DNA of 64,000 nt from Rhodoferax sp. PAMC 29310 (GCF_017948265.1 NZ_CP072852.1:2108001-2172000); one strand, 5' to 3'. Shown: positions 8,625 through 17,919, numbered from the stretch's first letter. A program made the numbers and translations. Notes: generated by a model from the sequence alone, not told the origin.

Positions 8625-9281
8625 CAACACAAGTCACCCCTGAGACAAGCCGACACTCCACCCCGCGTCACGGACGGTCGCAAGCTCAATGCCGAAGCCA
8701 CCCAGGCGGCGCTGCGCGCAGCAGGTCGCCAGCTATTTGGGCAACTGGGCTTTGAGGCCACCGCTTTGGGTGAACTTTGCCGCATGGCTGGCGTCACCAC
8801 GGGCGCGATTTACCATCACTTTGGCGACAAAAAGGGCTTGTTTGCCGCTGTGGCAGAGGAATTGGACGCCGGCTTGGTGAAACTCGCCACTCAAACCCGA
8901 GACCGCGCACTGGCCAGCGGGGCGGACGCCTGGGGCGCATTTTTAGCCGCCGTGGACGCCTTTTTGCAAGCCGGACAAGACGTGCAAGCACGGCGCATTG
9001 GCCTGATCGACGCCCCCGCCGTGCTCGGCACCCAGGGCTGGCTCGACATACGAGAGCGCCAAGGCCTGGGCGCCATGATGCAAACCGTGGGTCAACTGCA
9101 GGCGCTGGAAATTTTGCTGCCCGGCGACACTCGGCTGCGGGCGCGAGTCATTTTGGGTCTGCTCTACGGCGCCACAGAGGCACTGGCCGACGACCCGCGT
9201 GACGCCACCCTTGCGCTGCAAGACACGCGAGCACTGTTGCACGCCATGCTGGCCGGCCTGCGAGCCCCACCGTCGCTGTAA
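8622..9281 (+). CDS. TetR/AcrR-family transcriptional regulator
   Basis: This is a 219-residue repressor-type protein. The TetR helix-turn-helix is at about residues 20-65, with the typical ALGELCRMAGVTTGAIYHHF and the following DKKGLFAAVAEEL. The remainder is an all-helical ligand-binding domain whose ligand cannot be predicted. A much longer in-frame reading from 8178 runs through the divergent DUF1304 gene and is not real; the ATG at 8622 fits the family. It probably represses itself and the divergent DUF1304 gene through the palindrome at 8610-8624. Confidence 0.88.
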   Translation: MQHKSPLRQADTPPRVTDGRKLNAEATQAALRAAGRQLFGQLGFEATALGELCRMAGVTTGAIYHHFGDKKGLFAAVAEELDAGLVKLATQTRDRALASGADAWGAFLAAVDAFLQAGQDVQARRIGLIDAPAVLGTQGWLDIRERQGLGAMMQTVGQLQALEILLPGDTRLRARVILGLLYGATEALADDPRDATLALQDTRALLHAMLAGLRAPPSL

Positions 9282-9382
9282 GAAACAGCTGTCTTGGCGG
9301 ACCAATGGGGGCAGGATTCAGCAAGGCGCAGGATGGCGCGAGCTGATACACGTCTCCACCCAGATACCCATAGAAAGTCTTC

Positions 9383-10192
9383 ATGCTTATTTCCCGCCGC
9401 CTCGTTCTTGCGTCTTTGATCGGCGCGTCCATCAGCCTCCCCGCCTTCGCCGCCTTTGAGCATTCCAAGTGGGACGCCCTGCTCAAAAAACACGTGCAAC
9501 CCTTGCGCGGCGGCCAAGCCAGTCAGCTGGATTACGCCGGCATAGCGCGAGAAAATGCCTCTTTTAAACAGTATCTGGACAGCATCTCGGCCGTGCCTCG
9601 CGCCACCTTTGACGCCTGGGCCAAGCCCGAGCAGCTGGCGTTTTTACTGAACGCTTACAACGCCTGGACCGTGGCACTGGTGCTGACCCGCTATCCCGAC
9701 CTGAAGTCCATCAAGGACCTGGGCTCGCTGTTTTCGTCGCCCTGCAAGAAAGAGTTCATCCCCCTGTTGGGCGAAACCCGCTCGCTGGATGACCTGGAGC
9801 ACAAGCTGATTCGCGGCTCCGGCCGCTACAACGACCCCCGCATTCACTTTGCCGCCAACTGCGCCAGCGTCGGCTGCCCTGCCCTGCGCGGCGAAGCCTT
9901 TGTCGCCAGCAAACTCGATGCCCAGTTGGAAGATGCCGCCCGACTGTTCCTGAGCGACAAAACACGCAACAGGGTTGATGGAAATGGGCTGAAAGTGTCG
10001 AGCATCTTCAAGTGGTACACAGGGAGTTTTGAACAAGGCTGGCGGGGGGCCAACTCGTTAGGCCAATTCCTTGCCCTGTACCGCGAGCCCCTCGGCTTGA
10101 ACAATGACCAAGCCAGTCGCCTGAGCGCGGGTGACATTAGCGTGAGCTTTCTCGACTACGACTGGCAGCTCAACGCCAAATCCATGCAGTAA
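9383..10192 (+). CDS. DUF547 exported protein
   Basis: This 269-residue protein begins with a signal peptide (MLISRRLVLASLIGASISLP, cleavage likely after AFA near residue 23), so it is exported to the periplasm. The rest is a DUF547 domain, including AFLLNAYNAWTVALVL, IHFAANCASVGCPALR and the C-terminal SVSFLDYDWQLN. The family carries conserved Cys/His/Asn residues, but its activity is unsettled. It is intact, monocistronic in appearance, and lies 100 bp after the TetR gene. I give no function beyond export and family membership. Confidence 0.85.
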   Translation: MLISRRLVLASLIGASISLPAFAAFEHSKWDALLKKHVQPLRGGQASQLDYAGIARENASFKQYLDSISAVPRATFDAWAKPEQLAFLLNAYNAWTVALVLTRYPDLKSIKDLGSLFSSPCKKEFIPLLGETRSLDDLEHKLIRGSGRYNDPRIHFAANCASVGCPALRGEAFVASKLDAQLEDAARLFLSDKTRNRVDGNGLKVSSIFKWYTGSFEQGWRGANSLGQFLALYREPLGLNNDQASRLSAGDISVSFLDYDWQLNAKSMQ

Positions 10193-10352
10193 GACGCCAA
10201 TCGTGGTTTAAGGCTGGGTTGCCTCTGTGTCAGAGCGAGCAATCACTCCCCGAATGCAGGCTCTTGCAGATTCAATTTGCCTCGCCCTAGTCTGCGACGA
10301 CTGAATCGGGTATCTTCAAGCGTAGTCTCAAGGACATTAATTTAGAACACAT

Positions 10353-13300
10353 ATGCCCGGACATCGCCCCCTTCTGCGCGCAGCTGCCCCAGCACTGGTT
10401 GTGTTGATCTTGGGCTGCGTGCTGTCTTTGATTGGCGCCCGGTGGTTAAGCAACCGAATTGAACGGGAGACTGAACGAACTTTTCAGCGCATCAACGCAG
10501 AAACTGCCATCGAAGTAACCCAGCGCTTTAGACAGCCCCTTCAAGGGCTCAACGGCATGCGAGGGCTGTTTTCGGCAAGTGAAAAAGTCAGTCGTGCAGA
10601 GATTCGCGCCTACATCGAGGCCCGCGACTTGCTGGAGGAGTACTCCGGCGTACGCGCATTTGGGTTCGTCAAGCCCGTGCTTCGAAAAAATTTGAACGCT
10701 TTTATCAAAGCTGAGCGCGCGGATGGTGCCCCCGATTTCGCAATTCGCCAATTTGGGAACAATGACCAAGACGAATTACTGGTGATCACCTCCATTGAAC
10801 CGGCCAGCCGCAATGCAGGGGCGCTCGGGCTGGACAATGGGTCCGAGGTGACACGCAAAGCGGGCGCGCAACTTGCCATCGACACTGGCGCTGCAGCGCT
10901 CACCGGGGCCATTGATTTGGTGCAGGCCGGCCGAAAGGCCCCGGCATTCTTGATGTACATGCCCATCTTCAACAAGGGACTTCCGACCTCCAGCGTTGAA
11001 GAGCGGCGAGGTGCTCTGACCGGCCTGGTATTTGCCACCATCGTGATTGATGAGTTGCTTAACAAGCTGCCCGATGTCAGGTCAGGGTTGTTGAATCTTG
11101 AACTGTTTGATTCCGCGATGGGGCAGCCCGAAGGCACCAATCTTTTCGGAACCAGCGAGCGTGGCGCGGGAAAAAATTCTTACTTCAGTCATTTCACATC
11201 CCTGAGAGCCCTGGAATTGCCAGGGCGTACCCTGACTCTGCGGGTCAATAGCACCCAACATTTCGACGCGTCCGCCAGCAACACAACCCCCTGGTTGCTG
11301 GGCGGATCAGGCACCATGATCAGCATGATGCTGGCCTTGCTACTTTTTCAACAGGGCAGTGGTCGGCGCCACGCTGAGCAATTGGCGCAAAACATGACTG
11401 CCGATTTGGATCGGCTGGCGCAGGTGGTCAAACACACCTCCAGCGCGGTCTCGATCGCTGACCCACAGGGGCGCATTACCTGGATTAATGATGGTTTTTC
11501 CCGCATGACGGGCTATAGCGCTGCTGAAGCGATTGGCAAAACGGCCGGGGAGCTGGTCGGAAGCGGCAAGGCCGACCCCGAAACGCTCACCGCCCTGGCC
11601 GACACGGTGGCCAAAGGCACCAGCTGCCGCGTCGAGATACTTAACCGGGCCAAAGGAGGACGGGAATACTGGACCGAGATCGAGATTCAACCCCAACGTG
11701 ATTCCAAAGGCGATTTGACGGGTTTCATGGAAGTCGGCACCGACATCACACAGCGCCGTCAAAGCGAGGCCGAGGCGATTCGACACTGGGAGCTCCTTCG
11801 AGGCTCCATTAATGCCTTGGACGAGGCTTTTGTTTTGTTCGACCCGCAAGACAGGCTGGTGTTGTGCAACGACAAGTACAAAGAGGTCTACAAGGAAGTG
11901 GCTCACCTGATGGTGCCTGGCGCAAAGTTTGAACACATCATCCGCGCCGGCGCCAAAATGGGTCAATACATCGCCGCAGTGGGGCGAGTCGATGAATGGG
12001 TGAAAGAGCGCCTTGCGGCCCATCTGGAGGGCAACGCCACCTTGATTCAACGCCATGCCAGCGGCAGAACGGTGCGCATTGTGGAGCGCAAGCTGGCTGA
12101 TGGCCATATCGTCGGTTTTCGGATCGACATCACTGACTTGGTGGATGCAAAAGACGCGGCGCAGGCAGCCTCGACGGCCAAAAGTCAGTTCTTGGCCAAC
12201 ATGAGCCATGAGATTCTCACCCCAATGAATGCCATCCTTGGCATGTTGACTTTGCTGCGCAAAACAGAACTGTCTCCCCGCCAGGCCGACTACGCCGTCA
12301 AAAGCGAAGGCGCTGCCCAAGCTCTGTTAAGACTGCTTAACGACATTCTTGATTTCTCAAAAATAGAGGCCGGCAAGATGACGCTGGACCCGCAGCCATT
12401 TGAGTTTGAACAAATCCTGCAAAATTTGTCGGTCATTCTTTCGAGCAGCGTTGGCAACAAACCGGTGGAAGTGCTGTTCGACATCGACCCAAAACTTCCC
12501 GCTCAACTGGTGGGCGATGCCATGCGGCTCCAACAGATCCTGCTCAATCTGGGTGGCAATGCGATCAAGTTCACCGAGCAGGGCGAAGTCGTATTGGCCA
12601 TTGAGGTCGCGCATCAGCAAGAAGACACCATCACACTGCGCATCAGCGTTCGCGACTCGGGCATTGGCATTGCGCCCGAGAATCAGGCACGCATTTTCAG
12701 TGGCTTCACGCAGGCCGAAGCCTCCACCACGCGCCGGTTCGGGGGCACAGGTCTGGGCGTAGCCATTAGCCAGCGACTCGTGGCGCTGATGGGTGCAGAA
12801 CTGCAGTTGCAAAGCACGCCAGGTCAGGGCAGCCAGTTTTTCTTCACGGTCACACTGCCCGTCGGAGCCCCCCGGTCTTCCAAGCCAAACGCATTGCCAA
12901 GTGCCCATGCACACCCCCTGCGCGTATTGATCATTGACGACCACCCAATCGCGAGAGATGTACTGCAACGCACCTGTCAATCGATGGATTGGGTTGCGGA
13001 TACCTGCGAAGGCGGTTCCGCTGCGTTGGAACTGTTGCAAACCAGTGCTCAAAATGGAACGACCTATCAGGCGATCTTTGTGGACTGGCGCATGCCGGGC
13101 ATGGATGGCTGGCAAACGATTCATGCCATCCGGGAATCAAACCTGATCGCCAAGACCACTGTGATTGCGATGGTCACCGGAACCGGGCGAGAGACGTTGC
13201 TCCAGCGAAGCGAGTCTGACCAGGCTCTGGTGGACGATTTTCTGGTCAAACCAGTCACCGCCGACATGCTGTTGAGCACTGTGCTGAAGGCCAGTCGCTC

Positions 13301-14399
13301 CGACAAAGGGCCCCGCGCAGTGAAGCCGATGGCGAATGCCCCACGCCTGACCAACATGCGCTTACTGGTGGTGGAAGACAACATCAACAACCAGCAAGTG
13401 GCGCGAGAGCTCTTGCAGGGCGAGGGCGCGCTCGTCAGGGTGGCCAATGATGGGCAGGCCGGTGTCAATGCCATTGCCACCGCCAAAATACCCTTCGATG
13501 TCGTGCTGATGGATTTGCAAATGCCCGTGATGGACGGCTTTGAGGCGACACGGGTCATCCGTGAGGACATGAAGCTACGCGCCCTTCCCATTGTGGCCAT
13601 GACCGCCAACGCCTTGAGTTCAGACCGGGAAGCCTGCCTGGCTGCCGGCATGAATGACCATGTCGGAAAGCCCTTTGACCTGAACACCTTGGTTCAATTA
13701 CTGCGCGTTCAAGCCGGTTGGCCCCCCATCGCCGTTGCCAACGACCCAACTGAGGTGTCTTTGCCTGAGCAGGTTCGGCAATCCGCTGAGGCTGCCAAGG
13801 TAGATATTGAGGCGGCCTTGCATCGCCTGGGTGGTAACCAGTCGATGTATCAAAAGTTGTTGCGTACTTTTGTCGATGATTTGCGAGCCATGCCAGCTCA
13901 GTTGGATGGCCACCTCGAGCAAGAGCAAGTCAAAGAGGCTGGCCGCCTGCTCCACACCTTGAAAGGGCTGGCCGCCACCATGGGAGTCTCCCTGCTGGCG
14001 GAACAGGCCGCCACTGGTGAAAAAATGATGACCAGTGCCGTTGCACCGGCGGACTTCAGAATCGCTGCAGAGCGTGTGGGCGCCGCCATTGACGCCGCGC
14101 TTCCCGGACTGGATGCATTGCTGAGCACCCTGCAATTGGGGACAAAACCCGGTGGATCGACAGTCGAGCTTGGCGGTGAGCCACCTGCAGCCAGCGCCTT
14201 GCAGGCGGCACTGCAGGCATTGGCCCAGCACTTGAAAAACTCAGACATGGCCGCCATCCGAGCCATGGCCAATGTGCAACATCGTTTTGGCAGCTTGGTG
14301 GGGCAACAACTGGGCCCTTTGCAGTCCGCCGTGGATAACCTCGACTTTGCAAGCGCATTGCCGCTTTGCGAGGCCTTGATGACACCGCACGCGCCCTAA
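10353..14399 (+). CDS. CHASE-PAS hybrid histidine kinase with two receivers and Hpt
   Basis: This is a 1348-residue membrane phosphorelay sensor. Order of parts: a transmembrane helix (about residues 8-28); a periplasmic CHASE domain including GVRAFGFVKPV; a second helix (about 312-330); a PAS domain with WINDGFSRMTGYSAAE; a second PAS-like segment; HisKA with the phosphorylated His619; and HATPase_c with the F/G2 boxes (RRFGGTGLGVAIS). Receiver 1 follows (IIDDHP near residue 860, acceptor Asp about 911), then receiver 2 (MRLLVVEDN at 1003, acceptor Asp about 1054 in VLMDLQMPVMDG), and an Hpt domain with His1201 in HTLKGLAATMG. The H-box reads MSHEILTP where MSHEIRTP is usual. No response-regulator gene is adjacent, so the output partner is unlinked. 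The ligand sensed by CHASE is unknown. Confidence 0.92.
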   Translation: MPGHRPLLRAAAPALVVLILGCVLSLIGARWLSNRIERETERTFQRINAETAIEVTQRFRQPLQGLNGMRGLFSASEKVSRAEIRAYIEARDLLEEYSGVRAFGFVKPVLRKNLNAFIKAERADGAPDFAIRQFGNNDQDELLVITSIEPASRNAGALGLDNGSEVTRKAGAQLAIDTGAAALTGAIDLVQAGRKAPAFLMYMPIFNKGLPTSSVEERRGALTGLVFATIVIDELLNKLPDVRSGLLNLELFDSAMGQPEGTNLFGTSERGAGKNSYFSHFTSLRALELPGRTLTLRVNSTQHFDASASNTTPWLLGGSGTMISMMLALLLFQQGSGRRHAEQLAQNMTADLDRLAQVVKHTSSAVSIADPQGRITWINDGFSRMTGYSAAEAIGKTAGELVGSGKADPETLTALADTVAKGTSCRVEILNRAKGGREYWTEIEIQPQRDSKGDLTGFMEVGTDITQRRQSEAEAIRHWELLRGSINALDEAFVLFDPQDRLVLCNDKYKEVYKEVAHLMVPGAKFEHIIRAGAKMGQYIAAVGRVDEWVKERLAAHLEGNATLIQRHASGRTVRIVERKLADGHIVGFRIDITDLVDAKDAAQAASTAKSQFLANMSHEILTPMNAILGMLTLLRKTELSPRQADYAVKSEGAAQALLRLLNDILDFSKIEAGKMTLDPQPFEFEQILQNLSVILSSSVGNKPVEVLFDIDPKLPAQLVGDAMRLQQILLNLGGNAIKFTEQGEVVLAIEVAHQQEDTITLRISVRDSGIGIAPENQARIFSGFTQAEASTTRRFGGTGLGVAISQRLVALMGAELQLQSTPGQGSQFFFTVTLPVGAPRSSKPNALPSAHAHPLRVLIIDDHPIARDVLQRTCQSMDWVADTCEGGSAALELLQTSAQNGTTYQAIFVDWRMPGMDGWQTIHAIRESNLIAKTTVIAMVTGTGRETLLQRSESDQALVDDFLVKPVTADMLLSTVLKASRSDKGPRAVKPMANAPRLTNMRLLVVEDNINNQQVARELLQGEGALVRVANDGQAGVNAIATAKIPFDVVLMDLQMPVMDGFEATRVIREDMKLRALPIVAMTANALSSDREACLAAGMNDHVGKPFDLNTLVQLLRVQAGWPPIAVANDPTEVSLPEQVRQSAEAAKVDIEAALHRLGGNQSMYQKLLRTFVDDLRAMPAQLDGHLEQEQVKEAGRLLHTLKGLAATMGVSLLAEQAATGEKMMTSAVAPADFRIAAERVGAAIDAALPGLDALLSTLQLGTKPGGSTVELGGEPPAASALQAALQALAQHLKNSDMAAIRAMANVQHRFGSLVGQQLGPLQSAVDNLDFASALPLCEALMTPHAP

Positions 14400-14619
14400 G
14401 CAGCACCTGGGTGGCCATTGAGCGGGGCTTTCCCAGCGGCGCCGAGGATGATTTACCCCCTGCCCGAATGCCCCAGATTTCTCGCCGCAAGGATGGGATC
14501 TCCCACAAAAGGTCGGTGAGTTTTTCTGTGCCGTCTAGCGCTGCATCTTTGATAGCATGGTCCGCATTCATGATGTGGACAGTCTCCTCTTTTCAATCAG
14601 AACAACTCCGGAACACCTT

Positions 14620-15231
14620 ATGAGATTCGAAGGCACAGTCAAATCCTGGAATGACGACCGCGCCTTTGGCTTTATTGAGCCCTGCCAGGGCGGGCAAGAA
14701 ATCTTCTTGCACATCACCGCCCTGCCTGCCCGTGCCACCCGCCCAGCCCTGAACCAGTCGGTGACGTTTGAACTTGAAGTGAACCGGGATGGAAAAAAAC
14801 GCGCCAAAAACGTGCAATTTGCGCGCGCGGCCCGTCCCATTCGTTCGCCACGCCGCCCATCAACGGCCCAATGGGGTGGCGCCACCTTGTTTGCCATTCC
14901 GGCGTTTCTGCTTGTGTACATGGCCAGCGCCCTGTTCTGGCATGTGCCCCTGGCCGTTGGTGTCGCATATGTCACCATGAGCGTGATTTGCTTCATCACC
15001 TACGCGATTGATAAATCGGCCGCACAATCCGGCGCCTGGCGCACGCCGGAAAGCATCCTTCACCTGCTTGGCCTGCTGTGCGGTTGGCCCGGCGCCTTGC
15101 TGGCACAACAGCTTTTGCGCCACAAGTCCACCAAGGCGCCCTTCCGAGCCGCTTTCTGGGGAACGGTTGCGCTGAACGTGGGGGCATTTTTGATATTGAG
15201 CTACCTAACAGTCCATGCCTGGCGGGGCTGA
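14620..15231 (+). CDS. Cold-shock domain / DUF1294 membrane fusion protein
   Basis: This 203-residue protein has two parts. Residues 1-68 form a cold-shock OB fold with the nucleic-acid-binding motif DDRAFGFIEP and EIFLHITAL. Residues about 85-200 form a DUF1294 domain with several membrane helices and the motif TYAIDKSAAQSGAWRTPE, where DUF1294 usually has DK..A..G.WR.PE. This fusion is common in proteobacteria and its role is not established; RNA binding at the membrane is an inference. The ATG at 14620 begins the family-like MRFEGTVKSWN, and the 21 extra residues from 14557 are not conserved. Confidence 0.88.
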   Translation: MRFEGTVKSWNDDRAFGFIEPCQGGQEIFLHITALPARATRPALNQSVTFELEVNRDGKKRAKNVQFARAARPIRSPRRPSTAQWGGATLFAIPAFLLVYMASALFWHVPLAVGVAYVTMSVICFITYAIDKSAAQSGAWRTPESILHLLGLLCGWPGALLAQQLLRHKSTKAPFRAAFWGTVALNVGAFLILSYLTVHAWRG

Positions 15232-15337
15232 TCAGCGGTGTTGTTTGACGCGCGGGTGACCGCCTCCGAGTTTCGCAAACATCGATAATCGTCGCGCACC
15301 ATTTGCATCTGCCCCCCAACAAAGAGAACCACTGACC

Positions 15338-15583
15338 ATGCCTGCCACTGAACTCATCGTGACCCCCGCCGGCAAGGTCGGAGAAAAAGAGATGCTGATT
15401 CCTACCGGTCAGCAAGGCGCGTTTTACCCACACGTACAAGACTGGGTCACGGCCAAGCTCAAGGCCAAGTCGCCGGTGAAAGACATCAGCAACGCGGTTT
15501 TGGTCAAGGGCATCAAGCAATGGGCGGTCTACGAGGAGAAATCAGGCGCGAAAAAGATTCGCACTGTTTTCCAGATTACTTGA
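15338..15583 (+). CDS. Small conserved-type hypothetical protein
   Basis: This 81-residue protein is Lys-rich, with no signal peptide or membrane helix. It starts MPATELIVTPAGKVGEKEML. I do not recognise the family. The start follows an AGAGAACC sequence, and the coding bias matches the neighbours, so it is likely a real gene. The next gene follows after 52 bp in the same direction, so they could be co-transcribed. Confidence 0.6.
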   Translation: MPATELIVTPAGKVGEKEMLIPTGQQGAFYPHVQDWVTAKLKAKSPVKDISNAVLVKGIKQWAVYEEKSGAKKIRTVFQIT

Positions 15584-15635
15584 ATCACGACCATCGACTG
15601 CCCTCTCAACCCATTTTTGACTGAAGCACCCGACG

Positions 15636-15944
15636 ATGACCCCAATCACCCGCATGCAACTCCCCAGCCCCGAAGGGCTGACACTTAAATCAGCCCGACA
15701 GGCGGTGGGTCTGAGCCAGGTCGAGGCGGCTGAGTTGATGGGCTACCCAGTGCAGCCTGGCAGCCGGGGCGGTTTGCAGTCGCGAACCTGGCAAGCATTG
15801 GAAAGCGCGACTGACTCGCGCAACATGCCAGGCCCGGTGTTCGCCTTGTTCCTGTTGCTCACCCACCAGCACCCGATGTACGCCTTGGCCGAACTCGTAC
15901 CCGCCTCCGACACGGTCACCGATAACGCCGCTGCAACGGCCTGA
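15636..15944 (+). CDS. Small HTH (XRE-like) DNA-binding protein
   Basis: This is a 102-residue protein. Its central part, TLKSARQAVGLSQVEAAELMG, has the length and pattern of a Cro/XRE helix-turn-helix, followed by an unusual loop (YPVQPGSRGGLQSR) before TWQALESATDSRNMPG. The C-terminal half is hydrophobic and helical. DNA binding is inferred from the motif only, and the target is unknown. It may form a unit with the upstream 81-residue gene. The stop falls 16 bp before the end of a convergent small reverse-strand frame. Confidence 0.65.
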   Translation: MTPITRMQLPSPEGLTLKSARQAVGLSQVEAAELMGYPVQPGSRGGLQSRTWQALESATDSRNMPGPVFALFLLLTHQHPMYALAELVPASDTVTDNAAATA

Positions 15945-15959
15945 TCGCAATCAACAAGG

Positions 15960-16130
15960 TCAGCGCAGAAAGCGGTGGTAGCCGCGTAATATCAGCGCCG
16001 ACAACTTGAGCGGTGCATGGCGTACCCAAGCGGGTAACCACTCAGGTGAATTGAGCGAGAAGCGCGTGGCCCAGCGCGTATAGGGCCGCAGCCACTGGGT
16101 GGCTTTTGCGAAACGTTGATTGTCCAGCAT
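15960..16130 (-). CDS. Small basic protein downstream of FTR1 (hypothetical)
   Basis: This reverse-strand frame of 56 residues (MLDNQRFAKATQWLRPYTRW to GYHRFLR) starts 26 bp after the FTR1 stop and reads in the same direction, so it may be the last gene of the iron-uptake operon. It is rich in Arg and Trp and lacks a membrane helix. It is not the ferredoxin-like FtrD expected downstream of FtrC in Bordetella-type ftrABCD operons. No strong ribosome-binding site is visible. It is plausible but unrecognised. Confidence 0.4.
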   Translation of the reverse strand: MLDNQRFAKATQWLRPYTRWATRFSLNSPEWLPAWVRHAPLKLSALILRGYHRFLR

Positions 16131-16155
16131 GGCAACTTCAGCAGAGATTCGCCAT

Positions 16156-16977
16156 TCAGGTCAGCCGAGTCGGCGTCTTGGGTCTGGCCAGCCGCATGCC
16201 GACTGATATCGCAATCAGCACGACGACATAGAACACAATTTGCATGCCGGCCGGTTGGGCGTCATAGCCAATCAGTCCGTGCAACACGGTACCCACCGGG
16301 GTTGACTGGGACAGGATAGCGGAGGTGTCCCACAGTGGCGCGCCCAAACTGGGCAAAAAATCAGCCTGAATCAGCAGGCGAGCCACCTGCGACGCCATGC
16401 TGGCCGCCAGCAACAGCACAAAAACCCCGGTCACAGAGAAAAACCAACGCAGCGGAACCCGCAGCAGACCGGCGTAAAGTAAACCGCCCACCAAGGCGCC
16501 GCCCGCCAAGCCTGTCAGACCGCCGGACACGGTGGTGCGCAATCCATCGGCGCCGCTCGTAGCCAAGCTATAAAGAAACAAAACCGTTTCAGAGCCTTCG
16601 CGCAACACGGCCAAGGCCACCACGATAAAAATGACCGATTGCGCGCGCGTCCCGTCTTTGACGGCCCGCGCCGCGTTTTGCGCCTGGGCCGCCATCTCGC
16701 GTCCGTGAACCGACATCCAGATGTTGTGCCAGGCAAGCATACCGACCGCGATTGTCAGAACGCCCACGCTGAACAGCTCTTGCCCCATGCCGCTGGCCAT
16801 GTTCGAAATAACTTCCATGCTGGAGGCCACCAGCGCCGCGCCAGTTAGGCCGGCCAACACGCCGCCCACAATCCATCGCCCTCGCCCCGGCATGCCACGG
16901 GTGGCAGCCAGCATGATGCTGATGATCAGTGAAGCTTCAAGCGACTCACGAAAAACGATAAGGGCAGCGGCAAACAT
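16156..16977 (-). CDS. FTR1-family high-affinity iron permease (EfeU/FtrC-like)
   Basis: This is a 273-residue inner-membrane iron permease with about seven transmembrane helices. The two REXXE-type iron-passage motifs are RESLE at residues 10-14 and REGSE at 126-130. It takes up iron oxidised or delivered by a periplasmic partner; the next gene upstream encodes a small cupredoxin that suits this role. A GAGGA ribosome-binding site precedes the ATG. A Fur-like box lies upstream of the cupredoxin gene, so the pair is likely iron-repressed. The arrangement resembles FtrB-FtrC of the ftrABCD system, but FtrA and FtrD are absent nearby. Confidence 0.9.
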   Translation of the reverse strand: MFAAALIVFRESLEASLIISIMLAATRGMPGRGRWIVGGVLAGLTGAALVASSMEVISNMASGMGQELFSVGVLTIAVGMLAWHNIWMSVHGREMAAQAQNAARAVKDGTRAQSVIFIVVALAVLREGSETVLFLYSLATSGADGLRTTVSGGLTGLAGGALVGGLLYAGLLRVPLRWFFSVTGVFVLLLAASMASQVARLLIQADFLPSLGAPLWDTSAILSQSTPVGTVLHGLIGYDAQPAGMQIVFYVVVLIAISVGMRLARPKTPTRLT

Positions 16978-16997
16978 GGAAAGTCCTCAACAATGAG

Positions 16998-17327
16998 TTA
17001 TTTGACGATGATGGTGCCTTGCGCGCCAGCTTCTTTCTCGTGGTATTCCTCGACAAACGGGTAGCGGCCTGGTTTCAGGGGGCCAATATTGATCACGGCG
17101 GTCGCGTTGCCAGGAATTAATTTTTCGCGGTTCAGCGGCTTGCTTTCAAACTCAGCCGGGGAGGCATCTTTGTTCACGACCAATAACTTGACTTTTTTCC
17201 CGGCCGGTATCGTGATTTCCTTCTGGTCAAACGCATGGTCTTTGAGGGTCAGCGTGAACTCGTCCACGGCCGCAAAGCTGCTGACCGCGCCGAATGACAA
17301 GAGAAGCAATGGGAGAAGTCGTTTCAT
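16998..17327 (-). CDS. Periplasmic cupredoxin-like protein of the iron uptake operon (FtrB-like)
   Basis: This 109-residue protein has a signal peptide (MKRLLPLLLLSFGAVSSFAA) and a cupredoxin-like beta-sandwich. It includes AFDQKEITIPAGKKVKLLVVN and ends GRYPFVEEYHEKEAGAQGTIIV. Such domains (EfeO N-terminal type/FtrB) bind copper or iron in the periplasm and work with FTR1 permeases. I start at the ATG at 17327, after AGGAT, rather than at the TTG two codons upstream. It overlaps nothing and ends 20 bp before the permease start, consistent with an operon. Confidence 0.82.
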   Translation of the reverse strand: MKRLLPLLLLSFGAVSSFAAVDEFTLTLKDHAFDQKEITIPAGKKVKLLVVNKDASPAEFESKPLNREKLIPGNATAVINIGPLKPGRYPFVEEYHEKEAGAQGTIIVK

Positions 17328-17367
17328 TTCCAAATCCTAAATTTTGAAGCATCCCTTGGGGAATACT

Positions 17368-17389
17368 TGAATGATAATGATTCCTATTG
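17368..17389. promoter_or_regulatory. Candidate Fur box upstream of the FTR1 operon
   Basis: The stretch GAATGATAATGATTCCTATT matches the Fur consensus GATAATGATAATCATTATC at most positions in its left two hexamers. It lies about 45 bp upstream of the cupredoxin start and also upstream of the divergent GNAT gene. Iron-dependent repression is inferred from motif and context. Confidence 0.6.
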
Positions 17390-17439
17390 TATTTCTTTAA
17401 TACCCTGCTGTCTTCGCGATGTGCAGTCCGCCTACATTC

Positions 17440-17919
17440 ATGATTTCCCACATCGACATTCGCCTGGCATTGACAGAAGACGCAGATGCCATTGGCGACC
17501 TGATCAAGGGACTTTCCATCCACTTTCTGTCTCATGCACAAGGTGAAGGGGCCGATTTGGTGCTTCAAAGTATTGAGCCTGGCGGGATTGCTGAGTTCAT
17601 CGCGGCCGAGCGCTTTTGCCATTGGGTGGCCTGCGCACAGGAAGAGGTGATTGCTGTGGCCGGTCTGCGCGACAACGCCCACTTGTATCACTTGTTTGTA
17701 GCGCCAGACTGGCAAGGGCGCGGCGTCGGACGGGCACTATGGCGGCATGTGCACGCGGCAGCCTTGGCAGCCGGCAACCCTGACGCGTTCACAGTCAATT
17801 CCACACTGACCGGGCAAGACGCTTATCGGAGTTTTGGATTCACGGCGACTGGCTCCGTGACTGAGCGCGACGGCATGGCGTTTGTTCCCATGGCCAGATA
17901 TTTACTATCAAAAACATAG
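17440..17919 (+). CDS. GNAT-family N-acetyltransferase
   Basis: This is a 159-residue single-domain acetyltransferase using acetyl-CoA. The pyrophosphate-binding motif A is clear as VAPDWQGRGVGRALW (about residues 87-101), followed by NSTLTGQDAYRSFGF. The acceptor substrate is unknown. Starts at 17419 or 17440 are both possible; I prefer ATG 17440 (MISHIDIRLALTEDA), which begins at the first strand of the fold. The stop codon TAG lies inside a copy of the dispersed repeat (17905-17962). It is divergent from the iron operon across the Fur-like box, but no link in function is evident. Confidence 0.85.
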   Translation: MISHIDIRLALTEDADAIGDLIKGLSIHFLSHAQGEGADLVLQSIEPGGIAEFIAAERFCHWVACAQEEVIAVAGLRDNAHLYHLFVAPDWQGRGVGRALWRHVHAAALAAGNPDAFTVNSTLTGQDAYRSFGFTATGSVTERDGMAFVPMARYLLSKT

